Source: Lysobacter antibioticus (GTDB lineage: Bacteria > Pseudomonadota > Gammaproteobacteria > Xanthomonadales > Xanthomonadaceae). From it: DNA of 46,489 bases. The notes below the pieces were generated by a model. It had not been told where the DNA came from. It searched no databases and worked only from the letters and a program-made list of their open reading frames with translations. Both the position numbers and the translations under genes were made by a program. The stretch spans positions 1 through 46,489 of the forward strand of contig NZ_JMTZ01000026.1 of NCBI RefSeq assembly GCF_000731095.1, given 5' to 3'. Positions 30,945 through 39,904 of the stretch are shown here, piece by piece. Positions within the stretch are counted from its first letter, which is position 1; each line of letters opens with the position of its first letter.

Positions 30945-30962
30945 CAGGAAGCGTGCTTCCTG
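30945..30962. terminator. Short hairpin between convergent genes
   Basis: CAGGAAG, loop CGTG and CTTCCTG form a 7-bp stem followed by CCTTTGT on the plus strand and preceded by GAAAAG, which reads CTTTTC on the other strand. It separates the hydrolase gene from the minus-strand gene ending at 31010 and may act weakly in both directions. Confidence 0.5.
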
Positions 30963-31009
30963 CCTTTGTCTTGGGACGTGCTGTGCGGTGAGGCGGACTT
31001 AATGCTTGC

Positions 31010-31708
31010 TTAGTGCTTGCCTTCGGGCTCGACATAGTCCTTGCCATCGGCCGGCAGATAGAAGTCCGTGCCTTGGTCCACGATCCAGCCCAGGCCGTTC
31101 TTGGCTTCGAGGTTGAACGTGCCCATCGGCGTCTCGAACACGCCGAGTACGTACTGGTCGATCATGGTCTGGCTGATCGAGAAACTGCTCTGGGTCGAGT
31201 TGAAGTCTTCGAAGCGTCCGGACCAACGGATGATGTCGCCATTGACTTCGACGTTGTCGATGACGCCGTGTGCGGTCAGGCCGATGTTCGGCAGATAGAC
31301 CTCGATATCGTCGCCGACGCCCTTGGACTCGACGACGTAGGGATCGTAGGCGATGAATTGGCGGCCATCGGAAATCTGCTTGGCTGAGGGGCGCAAACTG
31401 CCTGCGATCACCTTGTCGGGGTCGGCCAATTGCAGGATGGCCTTCTTACCGAGTGCGGCCTGCAGTTTCGTCCGGTCCAGGGAGAAGGTGCTGCGCCTGG
31501 ACACGAGGCGTTCGATATCGCCATCGCGGTGCGAGGCGGACGCGCCGCCTTGCTCGGACCCAGTGTTGCCGGGCGGGGCATAACTCGAGTCCTGCGGGCT
31601 GCCGCTCGCGGTCGACGGGTCCGCTCGGAAGTGCAGCAACAGGCCGACCGTCGCCGCGCCGGTCAGGACGAGCCCCATGATCAGAGCCTGGTTTCGTTGA
31701 ACGTGCAT
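31010..31708 (-). CDS. Membrane-anchored protein resembling a protease propeptide
   Basis: A 232-residue protein with a short cytoplasmic N-terminus and one membrane segment (about residues 9-27, ALIMGLVLTGAATVGLLL). A Ser/Gly-rich linker follows, then a periplasmic domain (about 65-225). The domain pattern (VYLPNIGLTAHGVIDNVE, IIRWSGRF, GVFETPMGTFNLEA, GWIVDQG) is like the N-terminal propeptide regions of secreted metzincin peptidases, where a decorated-strand segment is followed by a product-inspecting T-P-x-G-x-F-x-L turn. Here no peptidase follows in the same protein. It lies 76 bp downstream of the first metzincin gene, on the same strand. It may assist folding of, or inhibit, the neighbouring enzymes; this is inference. 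ATG at 31708 has GAGGA upstream. Confidence 0.6.
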   Translation of the reverse strand: MHVQRNQALIMGLVLTGAATVGLLLHFRADPSTASGSPQDSSYAPPGNTGSEQGGASASHRDGDIERLVSRRSTFSLDRTKLQAALGKKAILQLADPDKVIAGSLRPSAKQISDGRQFIAYDPYVVESKGVGDDIEVYLPNIGLTAHGVIDNVEVNGDIIRWSGRFEDFNSTQSSFSISQTMIDQYVLGVFETPMGTFNLEAKNGLGWIVDQGTDFYLPADGKDYVEPEGKH

Positions 31709-31734
31709 GACTGTCCTCGCGATTGACTGACGGA

Positions 31735-31769
31735 CCTGCCCGGCCGGCCCCGATGGCCGGCCGGGCAGG
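31735..31769 (-). terminator. Strong hairpin after the first metzincin gene
   Basis: CCTGCCCGGCCGGCC and GGCCGGCCGGGCAGG form a perfect 15-bp stem around a 5-base loop, 16 bp after the protease stop. There is no U-tract. It should at least attenuate read-through into the propeptide-like gene. Confidence 0.7.
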
Positions 31770-31784
31770 CGATGAACGCAATAG

Positions 31785-33572
31785 TCAGTAGAATTCCGAA
31801 ACGAACTTGGAACGCTCATTCATCGCGCGCACCGCATCGATTTCGTTCTCGATGCCCATCGCGATAGCGTGGTCGGGCGTGTAGATACGCGGATTCGAGT
31901 AATACGGAATCACGTTGTCGTTCATGATTTCCTTGATCATGTGGTAGCCCTTGGCATAGGCCGTGGCGCCGTTGTTCTCGTTGGCATGAGCGATGCCCAT
32001 GTTGTGGGCCAGCTCGTGGCGCATCACGGTAGTCCCGCATTCCAACGCGCCAATGCCGACCATAACCTCGCGGCGCGTCGCCGTGACTACGCCGAGGCCG
32101 CACGATGCCGCGGTGGCGTTGTAGTAGTCCTCGTAGTAGAAGGCGTCCGCGGAAAGTTGTTGGCGGGTGGTCAGAACCGTCTGGTCCGTTTGTGCCGCGT
32201 TGAGGGCGTCCGACAAGCTGGTTTCCGCGAGCTGATGCTTCAGGAAGCCGACCGACTTGACATAGAAGTTGACCTTAGAGTTCTCCAGCGCCTCGTTGGT
32301 CAGTCGCAGGCCTTCGATCAGCCGCATCTTTTCTCCCGACTCGCCGACCCGGGCCACGGCCCGGTCGGTGTAGGCCATCAGCATCGTGATGATGCGGGTG
32401 TCCTGCGTCCAGCGCCCGGCGCTGTCGCGGACGAATCGCACGATGTCGCCGGTGCTGACCGGCAGCGAGCCGAAGGTGGTGCTTTGCCCGGTGACATCGA
32501 AGCCGAACGTGGCGTCGCTTTTGACGATCACTTCGTCGCCGGGTTGCGCGTTGACCGGCAGCAACAGCTTCTGCGACCAGTTGCCGTTGAGCGCATTGAA
32601 ACGCACCGTCGGAGTACGCATGTCCGGCAATTGGTCGCTGCCCAGACTATTGGGCGTATGTACGACATCCGGGCTCGACTGCAGCGTCCAGTGATTCTTT
32701 TCCTTGATGAAGATGAAGTCGTAGCGCGCACCCGGAAACAGCTTCAAGGTGCCGGTCGTACCCAGATTCTGGTTGCTGATGGTCGCCGACCAGGTGGCGT
32801 CGGAGGTGACGCCGATGCGGTCGCGATCGCCTGCGGTCGCCGGCAGGATGAGGCTCGGCGACCAGTTGCCGTTGGCGAACTTGACCTGGGTGTTCGGTAC
32901 TACTGGAGCGGCCATCTGCGCGCCGATGCTACCGGCGTTCAAGGTCGTGACCGGCGTCTTGACGCTGAACCAGCGCTGGAACTTGGTCTGATAGACGAAT
33001 ACGTACTGGTCGCCTCCGCGCAGGTTGAACGTGCTCGCGAACTGCAGGTTCTGCGAGCTGATCTTGCTGCCCCAGGTGGCGGTGGAGTTTACCGCAAGCA
33101 CGCTGTTGTCCGGTGCGCTGGCGGGCAGGGTGACGGTCTGCGCCCAGTCGCCGTCGGCGATATCGAAGCGGGTGTACTTGCCGACTGCGGGTGAGGGGAT
33201 GCTGCCGCTGCCACCGTTGGAGTTGGGCGTATAGCTCGGCGCCGTTACCACCCAGCGTTGTTTGGCCGCCTGATAGACGAAGGTGACGTGATCGTCCTTG
33301 TAGATCGTCATCGACGTCAGCGGGAAGTCGGTGTTGCTCGCAATCAGGTTGCTGGTCTTGGTGGTGCTCGAATGAATGGTGACGGTGGATTGATCGGCGG
33401 CGCTGTTCGACAGCGTCAGCGTGGAGGCCCAATCGTTCTTCGAGATATAGAAGTCGATGGACGGGTAGTCGCCCGGGATATCCCCGCCGCCGACGGCGCT
33501 GGGGCTGAGGTCGGTGGCGGCGGCGTTGATGGCGAACAGCATCGCGAACAAGCCGATACACAATCTCTTCAT
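31785..33572 (-). CDS. Secreted metzincin metalloprotease with repeated modules (paralogue 1)
   Basis: A 595-residue exported zinc endopeptidase. The signal peptide ends near residue 19 (AINAAATD). The next 380 residues hold four copies of a module of about 90-100 residues. Each has a DxxNGNW-like start, then LPxxAxDxxxIxVxSxATW, and a close such as YxFVYQxxxQRWxxV. The catalytic domain (about 400-595) begins DTRIITMLMAYTDRAVA. It has HELAHNMGIAH at 519-529, the HExxHxxxxxH zinc site of metzincins, and a probable Met-turn in EIMNDN near 550, followed by YYSNPRIYTP. The ATG at 33572 has GGAGAACGATGAA before it. It is a close paralogue of the next gene, with identical length. Confidence 0.88.
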   Translation of the reverse strand: MKRLCIGLFAMLFAINAAATDLSPSAVGGGDIPGDYPSIDFYISKNDWASTLTLSNSAADQSTVTIHSSTTKTSNLIASNTDFPLTSMTIYKDDHVTFVYQAAKQRWVVTAPSYTPNSNGGSGSIPSPAVGKYTRFDIADGDWAQTVTLPASAPDNSVLAVNSTATWGSKISSQNLQFASTFNLRGGDQYVFVYQTKFQRWFSVKTPVTTLNAGSIGAQMAAPVVPNTQVKFANGNWSPSLILPATAGDRDRIGVTSDATWSATISNQNLGTTGTLKLFPGARYDFIFIKEKNHWTLQSSPDVVHTPNSLGSDQLPDMRTPTVRFNALNGNWSQKLLLPVNAQPGDEVIVKSDATFGFDVTGQSTTFGSLPVSTGDIVRFVRDSAGRWTQDTRIITMLMAYTDRAVARVGESGEKMRLIEGLRLTNEALENSKVNFYVKSVGFLKHQLAETSLSDALNAAQTDQTVLTTRQQLSADAFYYEDYYNATAASCGLGVVTATRREVMVGIGALECGTTVMRHELAHNMGIAHANENNGATAYAKGYHMIKEIMNDNVIPYYSNPRIYTPDHAIAMGIENEIDAVRAMNERSKFVSEFY

Positions 33573-33795
33573 TTCATCGTTCTCCACTGCGGGGATTCCA
33601 GGGTGCCGGTTGGCGTTTCGCCATGCTGCGCGTGTTCCTGGTTCTGGTGCATCCGGCCTTCCTGCCATACATGCGTCCCGTTCCTTCGACGACTGCTTCG
33701 TGCGAGTTTCTGGCGTATCGGGTATGCGACCTGACCTTTGCTCTGCAAGTGATCGCATCCGATGGGCATGCGGACGTTTCCCCGCCAAGTTGATC

Positions 33796-33833
33796 CTCGA
33801 TCCGCCAGGCGGCGAGCTGCCAGGCGGATCGAG
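33796..33833 (-). terminator. Hairpin after the second metzincin gene
   Basis: CTCGATCCGCC and GGCGGATCGAG pair over 11 bp around a 16-base loop, directly after the stop codon of paralogue 2. There is no U-tract. Confidence 0.6.
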
Positions 33834-33840
33834 CCGACGA

Positions 33841-35628
33841 TCAGTAGTACTGCGAGACTTCCAGCGAGCGTTCGTTCAAGGCGCGGGCCGAATCGGTGAC
33901 ATCGGCGATGCCCATCGGCAGCCCCATCGCGACGTTGTAGTCGGAGGTGTACAGATTTGGGTTCGAGTAGTACGCGATGCCGTTACCGCCCATGATGTCC
34001 CCGATCAGGCTGTAGCCTTTGGCGTAAGGCGCCGAGCCTCCGGTCGAATCGTCGCCGTGGTTGAGGCCCATGTTGTGGCCGAACTCATGGCGCATCACGG
34101 TGATCCCGCAGTTCAGGGATCCCGAACCGAGCATGTGTTCCTTCGAGGCGTTTACCCCGGCCAGGCCGCAGCCGTCTTCGGTACCTTCGTAGTAGACCGC
34201 GTCGGCCGCCGATTGGGTGCGCATCGACGCCACTACGGAGTCTTTGAGCACGACATTGAGGATGTCGCCCAGGGTCTCGGCCTGAAACTGACGCTTGAGC
34301 AGGCCGACTGTCTTGATGTAGAAATTGACCTTCGAGTTCTCCAGCGCCTCGTTGGTCAGCCGCAGGCCTTCGTGCAGGCGCATCTGCGCCGCGACCTCGC
34401 CGAGCTGGGCGGCGGCTTCCTCGCTGTAGATCAACAGCATGGTGATGATGCGGGTGTCGAGCGCCCACGCGCCGGCCGCGTTGCGCACGAAGCGCAAGGT
34501 TTCGCCCTTGCGCACCGGCACGGTGCCGAAGGCGGTGTTCTCGCCGCTGACGCTGAAGTCCCAGCTGGCATCGCTCTTGACCACCAAGCGGTCGCCGGGC
34601 GAGGCATTGACCGGCAGGCGCAGCGACGCGGTCCAGTTGCCGTCTGCAGCGGTGTAGCGGGCCGATGGCGACTTCATGTCCGGCAACTGTGAGCCGCCGA
34701 GGCTATTGGCGGTGTAGGCGGTTTCCGGACTCGACTGCAGCACCCAGCGGTTCTTCTCCTTGATGAAGATGAAGTCGTAGCGCGCGCCGGTATACAGCTT
34801 CAGCGAGCCGGCAGCCTCCAGATTCTGATTCGAAATGTTCGCCGTCCAAGTCGCGTCGGAGCTCAGACTGATGCGGTCGCGATCGCCTGCCGTGGCCGGC
34901 AGGCTGATTTCCGGAACCCAATTGCCGTTGCTGAAGTTGACCTTGGTGTACGGAACCACCGGAGCGGCCATTTGCGCTCCGACGGCGGCGGCGTTCAAGG
35001 CGAGCTCCGGAGTCTTGACGCTGACCCAACGTTGCAGGCTGGCGCGATAGACGAAGACGTACTGGTCGCCGGTGCGAATATTGAAGGTGCCCGCGAACAT
35101 CACGTTCTGGGCATTGATCCGCGAAGTCCAGGTGGCAGTGGAAGCGATCGCGATGACGCTGCAATCGGGGGCGCTCGCCGGCAACGTGACCGCCTGCGCC
35201 CAATTGCCGTTGGCGAGATCGAAGCGGAGCAGCTTGCCGCTGGTATAGGCGGGAATGGCGCCGCTGCCGCCGTTGCTGTTCGGGCTGAGGCTGGGAGCGT
35301 TCATGCTCCACTGTTGTTTGGAGGCTTGGTAGACGAAGGACACTTCGTCGCCGGTATTCAAGGTCAACGAACTCAAGGGGTAATCGGTATTGCCTGTGAT
35401 CAAGTTGCTCTTCATCGAGGCGGTGGTGTGGATGGCGACGGTCGATTGATCGGCTGCGTCGTTGGACAGGGTCAGCGTCGGCGCCCAGTCGCGATTCTTC
35501 ATGTAGAAGTCGATCGCGGCGTAGTTGCCGGGAATGTCGCCGCCGCCGATCGTATTCGGGCTGAGGTCGGTCGCATTGGCGTTGATACAGAACAGCATTG
35601 CCAACAGGCCGATGGATAGCTTTCTCAT
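33841..35628 (-). CDS. Secreted metzincin metalloprotease with repeated modules (paralogue 2)
   Basis: A 595-residue exported protein, alignable end to end with its neighbour downstream. The signal peptide ends near residue 19 (INANATD). Four N-terminal modules share the NGNW and SDATW signatures. The zinc site is HEFGHNMGLNH at 514-524 and the Met-turn candidate is in DIMGGN near 545, followed by YYSNPNLYTS. Cysteines near 470 and 505 are shared with paralogue 1 (CGLAG/CGLGV and LNCG/LECG) and may form a disulphide that braces the active site. GGAG lies 9 bp before the ATG. A tandem duplication explains the pair. Substrate is unknown; Lysobacter secretes many such proteases during predation. 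Confidence 0.88.
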   Translation of the reverse strand: MRKLSIGLLAMLFCINANATDLSPNTIGGGDIPGNYAAIDFYMKNRDWAPTLTLSNDAADQSTVAIHTTASMKSNLITGNTDYPLSSLTLNTGDEVSFVYQASKQQWSMNAPSLSPNSNGGSGAIPAYTSGKLLRFDLANGNWAQAVTLPASAPDCSVIAIASTATWTSRINAQNVMFAGTFNIRTGDQYVFVYRASLQRWVSVKTPELALNAAAVGAQMAAPVVPYTKVNFSNGNWVPEISLPATAGDRDRISLSSDATWTANISNQNLEAAGSLKLYTGARYDFIFIKEKNRWVLQSSPETAYTANSLGGSQLPDMKSPSARYTAADGNWTASLRLPVNASPGDRLVVKSDASWDFSVSGENTAFGTVPVRKGETLRFVRNAAGAWALDTRIITMLLIYSEEAAAQLGEVAAQMRLHEGLRLTNEALENSKVNFYIKTVGLLKRQFQAETLGDILNVVLKDSVVASMRTQSAADAVYYEGTEDGCGLAGVNASKEHMLGSGSLNCGITVMRHEFGHNMGLNHGDDSTGGSAPYAKGYSLIGDIMGGNGIAYYSNPNLYTSDYNVAMGLPMGIADVTDSARALNERSLEVSQYY

Positions 35629-35710
35629 CGCATCATTCTCCGTTGCTGTGGTTCTGGCGCCCGTCCGGATAGGTCGGGCGGAAACATGGTGTTCGGCCGT
35701 ATGCGCGATC

Positions 35711-35739
35711 GCGGGCCACCGGCGATGCCGGTGGCCCGC
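35711..35739 (-). terminator. Hairpin after the Oar-like receptor gene
   Basis: GCGGGCCACCGGC, loop GAT and GCCGGTGGCCCGC form a perfect 13-bp stem, 16 bp beyond the receptor stop on the minus strand. There is no U-tract. Confidence 0.7.
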
Positions 35740-35754
35740 AAGGGCTGCCTCAGG

Positions 35755-38700
35755 TCACCATTCGTAACGCGCCGACAACTGCACGTAGCGCGGGGTCTGG
35801 AAGTTGGTGGTCTGGCCCCAGTTCGGGTTCGGCCCCCACAGCTCGAAGTAGTCGCCCGAGTTCAATGCAGGATCGGGACTGGGGATGTTCGGATCGTCTT
35901 CGACGCTGATCCTGCGATCGAAAGCCTCGTTCTGCTTCAGCGCCTTGTGGCGGTTGAACAGGTTGTAGACGTCCAATTGCAGGGTCAGCTTCTTGTCCGC
36001 CCAGTTCGGGATGTAGGCGACCTGGAAATCGAAGTTCCACCACCATGGAGTGCGTCCCATCTCGCCGCGCTGGCTCAGACGCACGCCGTAGTTGGTGTAC
36101 TGGTGGACGTTGCCCGAGGTATCGGTCCAACTGTCCTGAAACGGCCGATCGTGGCACCAATTGGTGCTCGGGGTTACCCAGCCGCCGTCGTGCGAGGCGA
36201 TGATGTCTTCGGCCGAGTAGTAAGAGGGCACTTCGCCGTTGTGCACGTCCTGGTCGAAGGTGGGCAGGCGGCCGCGGCAACTGCGCGGCAAGCCCGACTG
36301 CACCGTCAGGTTGCCGCCCAAGCGCCATTCCTCGTTGAGGTTATAGCTGCCGAACACCTTCAAGGTATGCCGGCGATCGTTGGCCAGATCGCCATAGGAG
36401 CCTTCCTGCAGGCTCCGGTTGTTGAAGTCGATGCTGTGGGCGACGGCGCCGTCGACTTCGGTGGAGTTGGCATAGCCTTCGACGTTGCCGTAGCTGTGCG
36501 CCCAGGTGTAAGAGCCCTGGATGGACCACGTCGGGGTGCTTTTTTCCAGCATCAGCTCGATCGCGTTGTACTTGCGCTTGTAGCTGGGCAGATTGAAATA
36601 GCGCGCGGGCAGGGTGACGTTGGTCAGCGGGCCATTGATGTCGCCGTCCAGATGCATGCCGATGGTGGCGTCTTTGTTCGGGTTGATGAAGATGCAGCTC
36701 GACTGGGTGCGCATGAAATCGGCGCGCGTCAGGCTCGAGCCGTTCTCTTCGGCCCAGGCCACATACGGGGTGTAGGTGCAGTAGTTGTCGAAGCCGTTGT
36801 TGACTGCGCGACGGATGCCGCGCACGCCTACGGTCCAGTCGTTAGCCAGCGTCCATTGGGCACCGAGGATGAACTCGTCCTGGCTCATCGGCTCGAGTTC
36901 GGTGTCGGTGATCGTGCGTGGATCGGGCGGGCGGGGGCCGTTATAGGTATGGAACTGGCTGCCGACGGTCCCGTTGGTATTGACCGTCAGCGGAGCCGAC
37001 AGGCCGACGGCCGCGCCGGTGGCCGGATCGATACCTTGGTAGGTGTGGTAGGAGGCGACGAAGTCGGTGTAGTTGGACAGGGTGATCGCGAGCATGTTCG
37101 GGATCGGAATGAAATAGCGCCCGGCCGTGCCGTACACCTTGAAGCTCGAGTCGCCGTTTATGTCCCAGGAGAAGCCCAGGCGCGGCGACCATTGGTTGTC
37201 GACCTTGATGAAGGTCGCGCCGCGCATGTTTTTGTTGTCGAAGGTTTCGCGCCGCAGGCCGCCGTACAGCAACAGGTTCTTGGTGACCTGCCAGTTGTCC
37301 TCCAGGTAGACCGCGGTATTGGTGGCGCTGAATCCGCCCGCGCCGGTCTCCATGCTGCGCAAGCGTACGTACTCGCCGCCCGGAGTGAACCCGGAAACGC
37401 CCAGTACTCGTCCGCCGGCATCGGCGGTGAGGTAGCGGTAGTAGGTGTTGTTGCCGCTGTATTGGCCGACGAGCGTATTGGACGAGTTCTTCTCGTAGTC
37501 GACGCCAAAGCGGACAGTATGGTCGTCGGTATGCCACTCGCCGTCGATCCGATAGCCATCGCGGATGTCTTTCTGCTTGACCGTGCCGTCGACGTAGGTC
37601 AGGTACTGAGGGTTCCAGCAACCTATGTACTTGACGCTGCCTTGATTCAACCCGCGCGAATCGTAGGCGCCTGGGCACTCGATGCCGCGCGGAAGTTGCT
37701 TGTCGAAGTCGCGGATGGAATCGAGTCGGCCTGCCTGTGCCGAGAGGATGAAGTCGTCGCCGAAGCGGCCGGTGTACTTGAGCAGGCCCATGCGCCCGCC
37801 GCCGCCGGTTTCCTTCTTCTGGAAGAACTCCAGATCGCGTCCGCTGCCGAAGGGGCGATCGGGATAGCCGTCTTCGTCGGCATCGATGCCGCGATAATCG
37901 CGTCTGCTGACGTCGCGGGGCGCGAAGACTCCGGTCAGTTCTAGGCTGTGGTCATCGTTGATGTTCCAGTCGAGCTTGACCACGCCTTGGGGGCTGGTAT
38001 TGCGCGTGTGGGCGGCATCTCTGTAGCCATAGCTTTCGTCGATGTCGTAGCGCCCCTGCAACAGGGCGAAGAAGAACAGCTTGTCGCGGATGATCGGACC
38101 GCTTTGGTAGACGTTGTACTTGGTGCTCTCTGTTTCGTTGGCCGGATTGGAGTAGCTGAACCAGGGCATCGTTTCCTGGTCGCCGTTGCCGACGGCGGCG
38201 AGGTGCGGATCGCGCTGACGCAGATTGGGATTGCGCTCGCGCAGCCAGCGCGGTTCCCAGTATACGCTGGCACCGCCCTTCCAATCGTTGGTGCCGCGCT
38301 TGGTGACGACGCTGAGCACGCCGCCGAGCGAGCGGCCGAACTCGGCGCCGTAGCCGCCGGTCTTGACCTGGATTTCGCTGACCGCCTCGAAGGGCATGTC
38401 GAAGTACGACAACATGTCGCGCATGTTGGTGATGTCGAAACCATTGATGTAGTAGCCGTTCTCGGCCACCGAGGAGCCGCCGACCGAGACCAGGTTGCCG
38501 TAACCGGCATCGCCCTTGACCACGCTCGGCGCCAACAGCGCGACCGAACTGAGTTCGCGCGCTACCGGCAGCTTCAGCAGTTCCTTGGCGCTGATCACCG
38601 TGGTCGACTCGACCGACGAGACGTCGATCGGGTTGATCCTGGAACCGTTGACTACGACCCCGTCGAGATCGGTCGCCTGGCCCGGGGCAGCCGTCGATTT

Positions 38701-39009
38701 GGCGACGAAGCTGACATTCACGCCGGTGCCGACCGGTACGTGCACGTCGCGCTTGTCGCTGCCGGTGCTGACGCGGTAGTCGCCCGGCGGCAGCTGGCTG
38801 AAGGTGAAGCGCCCGTCGCCGCCGGCCTTGACGGTGCGTTTCGCGCCGGTGCCGACGTTCTCGATGCTGATGACGGCTTCGGGCGCGGCATGGCCGAAAA
38901 TCGAGCCGATCGCGCTCTGGGCCATGACGGCACCGGAGAACAGGCTGGCGCTGAGGGCAAGACTGAGTACGGAGCGCATCAGTCGCGTGCTGGGAGTTCT
39001 GGCTGGCAT
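35755..39009 (-). CDS. Oar-like TonB-dependent receptor
   Basis: Outer-membrane receptor of the Oar type, 1084 residues. A signal peptide (to about residue 30, GAVMAQ) is followed by a carboxypeptidase-regulatory-like beta domain (about 35-105: VISIENVGTGAKRTV, FTFSQLPPGDYRV). A plug follows, with VVVNGSRI, STTVISAKELLKLPVAR and GYGAEFGRSLGGVLSVVTKRG. The large barrel ends in RYVQLSARYEW, with a terminal Trp as in many outer-membrane proteins. In Xanthomonas relatives and Myxococcus, Oar-type receptors are linked to protease export or signalling; their neighbours here, two secreted metzincins, fit that. An internal Met at residue 11 (MRSVLSLALSA) could also start translation. It is first of the minus-strand protease block. 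Confidence 0.9.
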   Translation of the reverse strand: MPARTPSTRLMRSVLSLALSASLFSGAVMAQSAIGSIFGHAAPEAVISIENVGTGAKRTVKAGGDGRFTFSQLPPGDYRVSTGSDKRDVHVPVGTGVNVSFVAKSTAAPGQATDLDGVVVNGSRINPIDVSSVESTTVISAKELLKLPVARELSSVALLAPSVVKGDAGYGNLVSVGGSSVAENGYYINGFDITNMRDMLSYFDMPFEAVSEIQVKTGGYGAEFGRSLGGVLSVVTKRGTNDWKGGASVYWEPRWLRERNPNLRQRDPHLAAVGNGDQETMPWFSYSNPANETESTKYNVYQSGPIIRDKLFFFALLQGRYDIDESYGYRDAAHTRNTSPQGVVKLDWNINDDHSLELTGVFAPRDVSRRDYRGIDADEDGYPDRPFGSGRDLEFFQKKETGGGGRMGLLKYTGRFGDDFILSAQAGRLDSIRDFDKQLPRGIECPGAYDSRGLNQGSVKYIGCWNPQYLTYVDGTVKQKDIRDGYRIDGEWHTDDHTVRFGVDYEKNSSNTLVGQYSGNNTYYRYLTADAGGRVLGVSGFTPGGEYVRLRSMETGAGGFSATNTAVYLEDNWQVTKNLLLYGGLRRETFDNKNMRGATFIKVDNQWSPRLGFSWDINGDSSFKVYGTAGRYFIPIPNMLAITLSNYTDFVASYHTYQGIDPATGAAVGLSAPLTVNTNGTVGSQFHTYNGPRPPDPRTITDTELEPMSQDEFILGAQWTLANDWTVGVRGIRRAVNNGFDNYCTYTPYVAWAEENGSSLTRADFMRTQSSCIFINPNKDATIGMHLDGDINGPLTNVTLPARYFNLPSYKRKYNAIELMLEKSTPTWSIQGSYTWAHSYGNVEGYANSTEVDGAVAHSIDFNNRSLQEGSYGDLANDRRHTLKVFGSYNLNEEWRLGGNLTVQSGLPRSCRGRLPTFDQDVHNGEVPSYYSAEDIIASHDGGWVTPSTNWCHDRPFQDSWTDTSGNVHQYTNYGVRLSQRGEMGRTPWWWNFDFQVAYIPNWADKKLTLQLDVYNLFNRHKALKQNEAFDRRISVEDDPNIPSPDPALNSGDYFELWGPNPNWGQTTNFQTPRYVQLSARYEW

Positions 39010-39900
39010 CGGGTTTCTCTCTTATTCGTATGGAATCCGTCGCGGCGGTTCCGGGCGGCTGTGGAGCGCACTGGCCGCGCGCCGCGCGAAGTGCGGTGGA
39101 TAAGCGGTCGTGAAACTCAGGTCGCGCGATAGGTCATGGCTGCCCCTTTCACCTGGTTGAAGACTCGCGACGTGCGCTGGTTGCGCGACTCGTCGAATGC
39201 TTGCTCTCGTGCCCGGATGGCCGGGGTGGTGCGCGCGGCACCGAGGAGCGCCGAGCAAGAACTGCGGCGCAGACCGCCGTGGGGGAGGGCGGTCGTCGAG
39301 CGGCTAGCGTTTTCGCGCGCCGGTCGATTCGGTTTCGCGGGGCGTCGGGGGCAGTCGACGCGGCGCCGGAGGGATCCGCCCTTCGTTGTGCGGTAGCTGC
39401 GCGTCTTGCCGCGGCAGGGAGCTCGCCGCGTAGATGCGCATCGCTCGATCCTGACTCGATGCGCTCGTGGCAGCGCCGGTAGCGTGGTAACGAGCGGGCC
39501 GGGTGTCGAAGCGCGGGCTGTCGATTGGCATCGGGAGAGAGGGACGATGCCAATCGAGCCCGCGAAAACAGGAGAGGGGCTTCGTCGAGGCCCGACTGGG
39601 GAGGCCGTAGCCGTGCCGGACGTAAATCGCTGCGGTACGGGACGCGAGGGGGACGGGTGAGGGCGTTGCGAACCGCAAGGCGCAGGCCCTGTCCGAGCGA
39701 GTTGCGCTTGGGACGCAGGCGGGCGGCTGCGCAGAGCGCAGCTGTCGCGGAGTTTCGGTGTGGTCCAGTTCGGCGTGATCCAGGAAAGCCAGCATCCCCA
39801 TACCCCTCGTGATGCAACCTTGTCCGCCCGGCGATCTCCCTGATCTCGAATCGGCCATCGCTGATGTCGATGCAGCGATGCGATTGCGTGTAGCGAACAT
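39010..39900. other. Gene-free GC-rich region upstream of the Oar receptor
   Basis: Overlapping frames exist on both strands (for instance minus 39304-39900 and 39149-39817), but their products are Arg/Ala/Pro-rich without domain signs, typical of GC-rich non-coding DNA. The region holds a notable inverted repeat, listed separately. The receptor's promoter must lie near 39010-39150. An untranslated RNA is possible. Confidence 0.4.
39512..39564. repeat. Long near-perfect inverted repeat
   Basis: The left arm is CGCGGGCT-(GT)-CGATTGGCATCG (39512-39533), the loop is 11 bases (39534-39544) and the right arm is CGATGCCAATCGAGCCCGCG (39545-39564). Arms pair over 20 bp with a two-base bulge. There is no T-run beyond either arm, so it is not a canonical terminator. 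It may be a structured RNA, a protein-binding site, or a trace of a transposed element. Confidence 0.8.
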
Positions 39901-39904
39901 TCGT

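Noticed and set aside
35686-37944. Plus-strand 752-codon frame opposite the Oar-like receptor.
   Set aside because: Shadow frame; no recognisable motif and it begins in a terminator-like hairpin.
39304-39900. A 198-codon minus-strand frame upstream of the Oar receptor.
   Set aside because: Product is Arg/Ser/Pro-rich without structure, no ribosome site is evident, and another frame overlaps it; not enough to call a gene.
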